Positions 1 to 5,816 of a DNA stretch of 5,816 nucleotides are shown piece by piece. The DNA lies in the NCBI GenBank assembly GCA_937915515.1, contig CALGIK010000150.1, positions 1-5,816 on the forward strand. The letters run 5' to 3'. Made by a program: the position numbers and the translations under genes. Positions within the stretch are counted from its first letter, which is position 1. Each line of letters begins with the position of its first letter. The DNA comes from an uncultured Clostridia bacterium. GTDB taxonomy: Bacteria > Bacillota > Clostridia > Christensenellales > CAG-314. The notes beneath the pieces are model-generated. The model had not been told where the DNA came from. It did no database searches and saw only the letters and a list, made by a program, of their open reading frames with translations.

Positions 1-1433
1 GCAGCATAATTGCCTAATTCGTTGCCCGTCAAAACATGGGTAACATTGATACAGTTAGCCGTAACATCACTCACGTTGTAATTAGCATATATGGACAATG
101 ATACTTCGCCGTTTATTATATTGGTTGTAAAATCGGATATCTTGGCGACATCATTAGCATCAAAAACCTTTTGTTTTGTCACCGTTAAGCCGCTGACAAC
201 TATTTTTAGTGCATTTATTTGCAAATTAACAATATTGTTAGTTAATGCATAATTATCGTCTGCAATCACCCATAAAGCAGTCACAGTATACTGTCCGGCG
301 TTGATAAAATCTTTGTCAAAATCGACGTTTAAAGCAACCGTATCACCGTTAATATCGGTAATATGCGCCGTTACTGTGCCACTTTGATCGGTGCTGTCGT
401 AGGTGTATTCTTCAGAATGATTCCATACTACTTCAACGTTTAACGGCGTTATTTTTACGGTGTCCTCTAAAGTATAATTTTCCGGAATAATATAATTATT
501 AAATTCGTCGTTGATCAGAGTAAACTCTATCGATACACTACTTGCGTCTGTATTGGCGCTGTTAAAAAACGCTTTTATTTCGAGTATTACCGTACTGTCG
601 ACAATATTGCTTGTCCAGGATAATATTTTGCATACATCAGTAGCATCGTATACTTTATCGGTATTGATAACAAAATCATAAACTTCTATTTGCAGCTTTT
701 CAATAGTAATCTGCTTTGTCGTATCCAACAATTTATAATTGCCGTCTATTGTCAGCATTGACGCTGTAATATTGTAGACATCGGCATTTTTGAAGGTTTT
801 ATCAAAACTGACATCAAGCCATATCTGCGCACTAAAGACGTCGGTATAATATGCTTTTATCGTTTCGCTTTGGTCGCTGCCATTGTAAATATAGTCAGTG
901 TTGCAAATCCAAATGACATCAACTTCTTTTGGTGAGATTTGCACCGTTATGTAATCGGGCTGAGAGAAAGAATAATTGTCTTTATCTGCGCCTGTTATAA
1001 TTATTTGCGTACCAACAGAATATTCTCCAATATCAGACTCTGCTATCCTTCCAACGCCTAAGTTAAACTTTACGTCCTCTGTACCAATAACGCCTACAAG
1101 CACACCGCCCGAAAGAATTACGTCGAATGTAGCATTATACTGTCTGTTAATTGCAGTAATTCCGACAATATCAATAAGTTTTCTGTTTATTTTTACTCCT
1201 TCGCTAATTGTATAATTTTGCGGTACTATGTAGTTGCCGTAAATATTATTTGTCAAAGTAAATTCAACATTTATTAAATTTGCAGTAATATTTTTGGTGT
1301 TAAATTTGGCGCTGACGATAAGTGCCACCTCGTCGTTAATTATGTTTGTATCAAAACTGATAATTTCCGCAACATTAGTCCCATCATATGTTCTTTCATT
1401 TTCCAATACAAAGTTTGTAACTACAATTTGTAA
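1..1433 (-). repeat. Mixed array of YDG-like and YNG-like modules, truncated at the left edge
   Basis: Boundaries set by the KLQI/PLNV-type linker strand give modules at 1433-1182 (84 residues), 1181-930 (84), 929-696 (78), 695-444 (84), 443-210 (78) and 209-1 (partial). The 84-residue modules at 1433, 695 and 209 share VYDGTNVA, VYDATDVC and VFDANDVA followed by an NIxNxxVxL strand and a late NYIVPxNYT or its equivalent. The module at 1181 is a diverged YDG type with YNATFDV and GADKDNYSF. The 78-residue modules have YNGSDQSETI and YDSTDQSGTV, then a DVSFDKTF or DVDFDKDF strand. From 929 on, short and long modules alternate strictly as far as can be seen. Family naming is by motif recall, not by a profile search. 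Confidence 0.78.
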
Positions 1434-2798
1434 AGGTGAAATAGTAAAAGTACCTATTGTAAAAATAATATTATAGTTGTTGCCGAGTGTAAGCGTACCC
1501 TTATTTATTTCGTAACTTCCTACGTTTTCGCCGACTGCTCTATTCAAATAACCGCTGAAGCTGTCTCCATTTACTAAATCCTCTTTGTTATATGAATAAG
1601 TTAATTCTCCATCATTGTTTCCGTAAATCTTGCTGTGAGAATTTGCGCAAATTTCAATATCTTTTACCTTGATTTGCAAGTTATCGCTCTCAAAATCTAT
1701 GTAATAATTACCGCCTGCTGACAATGTACCTACATATAAAGGGTAATAACCTACATTTTCGCCTAATTTACGAGTTAAGCTTCCAGAAAAGAAGTTTCCC
1801 TCTAATAAATCCTCTGCGTTGTATTGATAGGTAAATTCGGGATCCGTTTCGCCGTATATTTTAGAGCAAAATACAGCATTTACCCTGATGTTTTTAACAT
1901 TAATTTTAAAAATTGCAGACGTAAAATCTATAATATAATTTGTTCCTACAGTAAGCGTGCCGATAAGAATATCATAACTGCCGACGTTTTCGCCTTCTAC
2001 TCTGTTTAATGCTCCGCTGAAACTATCCGCGCCTACTAAATCAGAGGAATTATATGTATATTCTAAAATCGGGTCATTTTGTCCATATGTTTTTGATAAC
2101 GCAATAGCGTTGACAGCTATATGTTTTGGCAATATTGTAAATAAGGAAGCATTAAAATCTATATTATAATTACCTCCTGCGGATAAGGTACCTATTGTTA
2201 TATTATACTCACCTGCATTTTCGCCCGCTTCTCTATTTAAAACTCCAGTAAAAGCGTCGCCATCAATAAGCGCTGATGAGCTGTATGTAAACAGGGGGTC
2301 GGCTTGTCCGTATATTTTTGATAAAGTGTCGGGATATACGTCAATTATTTTTTGGTTAATTTTAAAGTTAGCACCCACAAAATCAATAATATAATTTTGC
2401 CCCGCAGTAAGAGTGCCCAAAATAATACCGTAATTACCTACGTTTTCGCCCTCTTGTCTACTAAGTTCGCCGCTTAAACTATCCTCCCCCACAAGTCCGT
2501 TTACATTATAAGTAAATGTCGAATCCGAGTCGCCGTATATTTTATTCAAAGCATTTGCCGTGACAGTAATATGCTTTTTTACTATGCTAAAGGTAGACGG
2601 GGTAAAATCTATTATATAATTTGCCCCTGCCGTAAGACTTCCTAAAAGAATATTATAATCTCCTACGTTTACTCCTTGTTCCCTACTAAGCGCACCCGAA
2701 ATACTGTCACTGCCTACAAGTCCGGTACTTGTATAAGTAAACGTCGGATCTGATTCGCCATAGGTTTTATCGGACGGTTTAGCGCTTACATAGGGTTT
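1..2798 (-). CDS. MBG/YDG repeat region, continuation of the propeller protein in a shifted frame; runs off the left edge
   Basis: I translated this frame codon by codon (codons start at coordinates divisible by 3 on the plus strand) and found no stop from 2855 down to the left edge. From 2798 it gives about 931 residues. They form 12 consecutive beta-sandwich modules: six of YGX type and then six of YDG or YNG type, the last one cut at the edge. The frame has only one in-frame ATG (756-758), deep inside a module, and no ribosome binding site near its beginning, so it cannot be an independent gene. It begins EKPYVSAKPSDKTYGESD, exactly the module that should follow the one ending the 471-residue product. 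It is therefore the second part of the same gene, displaced by one base. No anchor, sorting signal or stop is seen; the true C-terminus lies outside the window. Modules of this kind are typically stalk or adhesive parts of bacterial surface proteins; function here is inferred from architecture only. Confidence 0.88.
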
Positions 2799-3030
2799 TT
2801 TCCGTAATAGAAAAAGTACCGTTAATAAACGTAATGTTATAATTTTCGCCTGCGGTTAAACTACCTTTAGTAATATCATAAGTGCCTACATTTTCGCCAG
2901 CAGTTCGGCTCGGATTGCCCGTCAAGCTGTCACCGCTTTGCAACGTACCCGAAGTAATTTTACAAGTAAAAGAGGGATCAGCATTTCCGTAAACCTTGGT
3001 AAAGTTGTCCATCGTAACAGTTAAGTTATA
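1434..3030 (-). repeat. Array of seven YGX-type MBG modules
   Basis: In reading order the modules occupy about 3030-2797, 2798-2577, 2576-2352, 2351-2127, 2126-1896, 1895-1665 and 1664-1434. The intact later ones are 75, 75, 77, 77 and 77 residues. Each has a K-x-Y-G motif near residue 13 followed by an acidic D or E, a central GDSxSG-like turn, then R-x-x-GENVG-x-Y, GTLTxGxNY and a final IDF strand. The periodicity is also visible in DNA: the string tacgttttcgcc or a close variant recurs once per module (near 1510, 1750, 1983, 2213, 2439, 2662 and 2889). The two-residue longer modules carry an insertion before the D-L-V segment. Known MBG (YGX type) domains are extracellular beta-sandwich repeats in bacterial surface proteins. 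Confidence 0.88.
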
Positions 3031-4194
3031 TTGCAGCCTTTGAATAACCAGAGTATAAACCTTATTGTTTATACCGTCCTGGGCAAAAACCTTTATATAA
3101 TATCTATTGTTTGAGCCAACCGACAAGTTAACAGTTTTGTTGCTTATTTCGGTTGTAGTTGTGCAAGTGTAGTCAGAATACATTTTCCATGATGCATTAT
3201 CGCTTACATTTAAATTAACGATAATTGATGCTCCGTAATAATTAGCGCTTATAAAGCTTCCTTCAATATCAGCACTAAGATAAGGCATAATGCATTCGGT
3301 GACATTACATTCTGAAGAAGGAAATTGTGTCGAATAGACATGATACGGATATGATGAATCCGTAACATATACTTTATAATTGTCGTCAATAAAAACGCTG
3401 GTAGGCTCAACAAAACTACCTGATTTTTCATAAGTAGTCCATGTAGTGGCTTGAACTCTGTATCTTATTATTCGATTGTTAACATTATCAGCAATCCAAA
3501 CATCATTATTCTTGTCACAAGAAATATCATAAGGAGTAAGCGGAGTAGTTTTATAAGGAGTAGAAATTGCCGTACTAATATTGTATTTAACAATTCTATT
3601 GTTTCCTGAATCACATATCCATAAATTGCCTAAGGAATCAAGATCAATTCCTTTTGGAGTTGATAGACTTAAACCAGTTAATGTAGTAAAAGTATTTGTA
3701 TTTATATTGTAACGAACTATTACATTTTTAACTGAATCAGAGATATACATAATATTAGTATTCTTATCAATAGCTATACTAAAAGGCTCTCCGTCATTAT
3801 TTGGATTTACAACTCTAGGATAATCAACTGTTTTTATAAGTGCTAATGAGGTGCCATTGCTAAATTGCAGTAATTTTTTAAAATCGCTTGCATTACTGAT
3901 CCATATATTACCGTTTTTGTCTTCTGCAAAATCTATCGCACATTCAGCATACGGATCAAAAGAATAAAGTTCATATTGCTGCCAATTTCGATACACTATA
4001 CCTTCTTCGTTGCCGAACCAAATTTGATTTTTACTGTCTTTGAAAAGACCGTGTGAAAGACCGACATAACAACTTGTTGGCTCTTCATTTGTCCACGTCC
4101 TTACTTCCGCATAAACTACATCGGGTGTAAATAAGCAAGCAAGTATTAACGATGCAAAAATAATACACAAAAAAATCAATTTAATCTTTTTCAT
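2779..4194 (-). CDS. Secreted NHL-type propeller protein with MBG modules; N-terminal part of a frameshift-split giant surface protein
   Basis: The frame reads 471 residues from ATG at 4194 to TAA at 2779. Residues 1-29 form a signal peptide: KKIK, a hydrophobic core, then VYA before E30. LAC at 18-20 is a weaker lipobox-like alternative. Residues about 30-290 contain six blade-like repeats of the NHL/two-component-regulator-propeller kind, with motifs such as NGNIWIS, LGNLWICDSGNNRIVKYN and NNDVWIADNVNNRIIRY. Residues about 300-388 resemble a cadherin-like beta-sandwich, ending in VFAQDGINNKVYTLVIQR. Residues 389-466 are one YGX-type MBG module (KVYGNADPSF, then GENVGTYDI and NYNITF). The last five residues (TLCKR) are out-of-frame sequence, because the homologous repeat continues in another frame from 2795 downward. 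ATG is well placed behind GGGAG. The protein is probably exported and acts in binding or adhesion; the ligand is unknown. No catalytic motif is seen. The propeller call is firm, the exact blade family is not. Confidence 0.9.
   Translation of the reverse strand: MKKIKLIFLCIIFASLILACLFTPDVVYAEVRTWTNEEPTSCYVGLSHGLFKDSKNQIWFGNEEGIVYRNWQQYELYSFDPYAECAIDFAEDKNGNIWISNASDFKKLLQFSNGTSLALIKTVDYPRVVNPNNDGEPFSIAIDKNTNIMYISDSVKNVIVRYNINTNTFTTLTGLSLSTPKGIDLDSLGNLWICDSGNNRIVKYNISTAISTPYKTTPLTPYDISCDKNNDVWIADNVNNRIIRYRVQATTWTTYEKSGSFVEPTSVFIDDNYKVYVTDSSYPYHVYSTQFPSSECNVTECIMPYLSADIEGSFISANYYGASIIVNLNVSDNASWKMYSDYTCTTTTEISNKTVNLSVGSNNRYYIKVFAQDGINNKVYTLVIQRLQYNLTVTMDNFTKVYGNADPSFTCKITSGTLQSGDSLTGNPSRTAGENVGTYDITKGSLTAGENYNITFINGTFSITEKTLCKR
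2796..2801 (-). other. Frameshift site in an A6 tract
   Basis: On the coding strand the sequence is ACGGAAAAAACCCTATG. Read in the upstream frame it gives T-E-K-T-L-C-K-R-stop. With five A instead of six it gives T-E-K-P-Y-V-S-A-K and joins two MBG modules at the same place where the later modules join. The two frames overlap as open reading only between 2779 and 2855, and module alignment places the switch in this A run. The extra base could be a real mutation, a homopolymer sequencing or assembly error, or a slippage site. It is not a standard minus-one slippery heptamer in the correct phase, because the shift needed is plus-one. Confidence 0.85.
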
Positions 4195-4196
4195 TT

Positions 4197-4206
4197 CCTT
4201 CTCCCT
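4197..4206 (-). promoter_or_regulatory. Ribosome binding site of the propeller gene
   Basis: The coding strand reads AGGGAGAAGGAAATG. GGGAG lies six bases before the ATG at 4194, a normal spacing. The AAGGA behind it is only one base from the ATG, too close to be the functional site. This supports ATG 4194 as the start, as does the signal peptide that begins there. Confidence 0.7.
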
Positions 4207-4334
4207 AATAAAAAGAGCAACTTAATATAATAATGATGCATTGCCCATTTTATTACATATTACAGCATAACTGCTAATTATTCAATCTTTTTTTTGATAA
4301 AACTACAAAAAACATTTAAAAATTGCAAAAAACA

Positions 4335-4363
4335 ATTGTACTACTTTGTTTACACTTTAACAA
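4335..4363 (-). promoter_or_regulatory. Candidate sigma-A-type promoter for the propeller gene
   Basis: On the minus strand TTGTTA (4358-4363) is followed by a 17-base spacer and TACAAT (4335-4340), matching four of six and five of six consensus positions. Transcription would start near 4328 and leave a leader of about 130 bases that includes an A8 run (T8 on the plus strand at 4288-4295). A weaker alternative, TTGAAT-17-TAATAT, lies nearer the gene, around 4254-4283. In such AT-rich DNA chance matches are common, so this is a best guess. Confidence 0.45.
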
Positions 4364-4437
4364 TTTAGTGAAATTAGATTATTATAAACAAGAAAAAATT
4401 TGTTTAGTGTAAAATATGTTAGAAATATATACAATCT

Positions 4438-4496
4438 GCAAGTAAGATTTTTAATACTTAACTTGCATCAGCTTAATTGTTAGGTAAACTAACCAA
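4438..4496. repeat. Two imperfect inverted repeats next to the hairpin
   Basis: GCAAGTAAG (4438-4446) faces CTTAACTTGC (4457-4466), nine pairs with one bulged base. Directly next to it TTGTTAG (4477-4483) faces CTAACCAA (4489-4496), seven pairs with one bulged base around a five-base loop. They lie between the probable terminator and the promoter candidate. They may be decayed hairpins or operator-like sites, or chance in AT-rich DNA. Confidence 0.35.
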
Positions 4497-4504
4497 ATAA
4501 TTTT

Positions 4505-4543
4505 AACATAAAGACCGTTGTTGATTAACGGTCTTTGTATGTT
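4505..4543 (-). terminator. Hairpin, probable terminator of the LRR gene
   Basis: AAAGACCGTT (4510-4519) and AACGGTCTTT (4527-4536) form a perfect 10-bp stem with a seven-base loop. AACAT (4505-4509) can also pair with ATGTT (4539-4543) across a two-base bulge. It lies about 120 bases past the stop of the leucine-rich-repeat gene and upstream of the propeller gene's promoter candidate. On the minus strand the stem ends in TTT and continues ATGTTAAAA, so it lacks a strong U run; the A-rich and T-rich stem ends would let it work in either direction. It is the only GC-containing strong hairpin in the intergenic region. Confidence 0.55.
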
Positions 4544-4583
4544 TATTTATTAAGTTTATCTTTCTGCTATTTTAAAATTGCTA

Positions 4584-4620
4584 GTGTAAATATATTAAAT
4601 ATCATATTATTTATTTACAC
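4584..4620. repeat. Inverted repeat GTGTAAATA / TATTTACAC
   Basis: Two perfect 9-base arms (4584-4592 and 4612-4620) are separated by 19 AT-only-rich bases. The repeat starts 38 bases past the stop codon of the LRR gene. As RNA it would be a weak stem with a large loop; as DNA it could be a protein-binding site. Function unknown. Confidence 0.5.
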
Positions 4621-4657
4621 ATATATACAGGAGCCTATTTTTATTTATCAAAAGCTG

Positions 4658-5816
4658 TTATTCCTCAATCCATTTGGCATAAAGGTTACCAATGGGAGCT
4701 GCGGCTAAAGTATCATATTTTGCACCGCTAAAATCAGCTTGAGAATACCAGCCGTCAAAAACATAGCCTTTTCGGGCAGGATTTTCGCCATCCAAATTGT
4801 CCGATTTATTAACGGATACAACATAAGACTTATCGGCGCTTAAGACGCAGCCCCAGACAACAGGTCTTTCGCCGTTATTCCAATCAAAACTCCAATACTC
4901 GCTTTTTTCGTCCGCTTCAACATATATTGTCAAATCATAGCAATTATTAAAGGCATTTTCAATATTCACCACAGTCTCAGCTAAAGTAATTGATTTTAAA
5001 TTATAACAATTGTCAAAAGCTTCCTCTTTTATACTGTTCAGCAAGCTGTTTGCGCCAAAAGTCACTGTTGTTAAGCTATTGCACATATCAAATGCTCCCT
5101 TGCCGATGATTGTTGTACTGCTCGGTATATTTATACTGATTAAATTGCTGCAATTATAAAACGTTTCCTCTTCTATGCTTGTTACGCCGTCAGGCAAAAC
5201 TATGCTGTTTAAAGTCCCACAGCTGTAAAATGCCCCCACCCCAATGGTTGCCAGCAAGCTGTTTGCGCCAAAAGTCACTGTTGTTAAGCTATTGCACATA
5301 TCAAATGCTCCCTTGCCGATGATTGTTGTACTGCTCGGTATATTTATACTGATTAAATTGCTGCAACAATAAAACGTTTGCTCATCTATGCTTGTTACTC
5401 CTTCAGGCAAAACTATACTGTTTAAAGCCTCACAGTTAGAAAATGCCCGCACCCCAATGGTTGTCAGCAAGCTGTTTTCGCCAAAATCAACCCTCTCTAA
5501 ATTTTCGCAACAGTAAAAGGCTCTGGCGCCGATACTTGTCACGCAATAAGGTATAGTAATTTCCATCAAATTATTACAAAAAGTAAAAGCATATTTTTCT
5601 ATCGTAATCACACTATCAGGCAATATAAAAGAGGAATCGGTTTTAATTTTAATATATTTAATAAATACAGTTTGTTCTTTATTAAATAAATTGCCGTTAA
5701 CTGATTTATAGTGCTGACTCTCAAAGTCCACGTTTATTGCGGTCAATTTATCGCAGCCTTCAAAAGCCAACTCCCCTATACTGATAACACTTTTGGGGAT
5801 AGTAACAATTGTTAAA
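4658..5816 (-). CDS. BspA-like leucine-rich-repeat protein with C-terminal InlB-type repeat; N-terminus beyond the right edge
   Basis: The frame is open from the right edge to TAA at 4658-4660 and gives 386 residues. The TTG at 5770 is internal: upstream codons read TIPKSVISIGE directly before LAFEGC, a complete BspA-type repeat strand. About ten LRR_5-type units of 23-25 residues follow, each with a V-x-S-I-G-x-x-A-F-x-x-C-x-x-L core (for example SVITIEKYAFTFCNNL, CVTSIGARAFYCCENL). The FESQHYKSVNGNLFNK segment early in the fragment is the usual longer insert of this family. The array is capped by YWSFDWNNGERPVVWGC, a cap common in such proteins of Clostridia-like bacteria. The last 60 or so residues form a Listeria-Bacteroides (Flg_new/InlB B) repeat: GYVFDGWYSQADFSG and a final LYAKWIEE. 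There is no LPXTG or membrane anchor after it. Such proteins are generally secreted and bind host or matrix ligands; the ligand here is unknown. The signal peptide would be outside the window. Confidence 0.92.
   Translation of the reverse strand, partial: LTIVTIPKSVISIGELAFEGCDKLTAINVDFESQHYKSVNGNLFNKEQTVFIKYIKIKTDSSFILPDSVITIEKYAFTFCNNLMEITIPYCVTSIGARAFYCCENLERVDFGENSLLTTIGVRAFSNCEALNSIVLPEGVTSIDEQTFYCCSNLISINIPSSTTIIGKGAFDMCNSLTTVTFGANSLLATIGVGAFYSCGTLNSIVLPDGVTSIEEETFYNCSNLISINIPSSTTIIGKGAFDMCNSLTTVTFGANSLLNSIKEEAFDNCYNLKSITLAETVVNIENAFNNCYDLTIYVEADEKSEYWSFDWNNGERPVVWGCVLSADKSYVVSVNKSDNLDGENPARKGYVFDGWYSQADFSGAKYDTLAAAPIGNLYAKWIEE
5039..5464 (-). repeat. 213-bp tandem duplication inside the LRR gene
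   Basis: The unit at 5252-5464 is repeated at 5039-5251. Each unit is 213 bp, or 71 residues, equal to three leucine-rich repeats (about 23 + 23 + 25). Bases 5252-5366 and 5039-5153 are identical over 115 bp. The other 98 bp of the unit differ at about 14 positions by eye, several of them non-synonymous (for example EQTFYCCS against EETFYNCS). A more diverged partial third copy follows from 5465 upward. The duplication keeps the reading frame and adds exactly three repeats. Confidence 0.9.

Larger units (their letters stand above)
4195..4657. other. AT-rich intergenic region without a gene
   Basis: This 463-base stretch separates the two surface-protein genes. I see no coding frame with repeat or domain character and no tRNA-like or riboswitch-like structure. 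It contains the ribosome binding site, the promoter candidate, the 10-bp hairpin, three weaker inverted repeats and four GTGTAAA motifs, listed separately. The separation argues against one operon. Confidence 0.7.

Noticed and set aside
976..1215. Plus-strand open frame of 79 codons
   Set aside because: It is antisense to the YDG-like module array, which has clear repeat homology on the minus strand; the product is low-complexity I/S/T/P sequence without a ribosome binding site.
1294..1476. Plus-strand open frame of 60 codons
   Set aside because: It lies antisense across two MBG/YDG modules and has no recognisable feature of its own.
1824..2009. Plus-strand open frame of 61 codons
   Set aside because: It is antisense to YGX modules and its composition follows from their reverse complement.
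2796..2801. Classical minus-one programmed frameshift (A AAA AAC) at the A6 tract
   Set aside because: The heptamer is present in letters but in the wrong phase for the upstream frame, and the shift needed is plus-one; no RF2-like stop context is present either.
1..3030. CRISPR-like or satellite repeats suggested by the recurring tacgttttcgcc string
   Set aside because: The 225-231 bp period keeps an open frame and encodes diverging MBG modules; the similarity is that of protein repeats, not identical repeats with unique spacers.
3249..3431. Minus-strand open frame of 60 codons
   Set aside because: It is an out-of-frame shadow inside the propeller coding region, which is well supported by domain repeats.
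5768..5770. TTG as the start codon of the LRR gene
   Set aside because: The same frame continues upstream to the window edge with a complete leucine-rich-repeat strand (TIPKSVISIGE), so the start is outside the window.

Overview
The window is AT-rich and all of its coding lies on the minus strand, so reading order runs from the high to the low coordinates. It holds parts of two large repeat-built proteins that look secreted or cell-surface, separated by a 463-base AT-rich intergenic region. Gene content fits a low-GC Firmicutes (Clostridia-like) or related gut or anaerobic bacterium: BspA-type leucine-rich repeats followed by a Listeria-Bacteroides (InlB-type) repeat, a Gram-positive-style signal peptide, and a GGGAG Shine-Dalgarno sequence. 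This host assignment is inference; no rRNA or housekeeping gene is present to fix it.

Right part (4658-5816): the C-terminal 386 residues of a BspA-like leucine-rich-repeat protein. Its start lies beyond the right edge. A TTG at 5770 could be mistaken for a start, but the repeat pattern continues upstream of it without a break. Three consecutive repeats (71 residues, 213 bp) are tandemly duplicated, and 115 bp of the two copies are identical.

Middle (4195-4657): no gene is seen. The region holds a perfect 10-bp hairpin, probably the terminator of the LRR gene, several other inverted repeats, four copies of GTGTAAA, and a good sigma-A-type promoter candidate (TTGTTA-17-TACAAT) for the gene to its left.

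Left part (1-4194): one giant gene, cut off at the left edge and broken by a single-base frameshift at 2796-2801. It encodes a signal peptide, a six-bladed NHL-like propeller, a cadherin-like/Ig-like beta-sandwich, and then at least 13 MBG/YDG-type beta modules. The first seven modules are a regular YGX-type array of about 75-77 residues. The next six mix 84-residue YDG-like and 78-residue YNG-like modules. Because of the frameshift the continuous reading frame stops after the first module (471 aa), while the other 12 modules lie in a 931-codon open frame with no plausible start. This is a recent disruption, a sequencing indel, or a slippage switch; the sequence alone cannot decide which.

Both proteins look like extracellular binding or adhesion proteins. 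Their co-location suggests a surface-protein locus, but the hairpin and the promoter between them argue for separate transcription. No enzyme, defence system, mobile element, CRISPR array or RNA gene was found.
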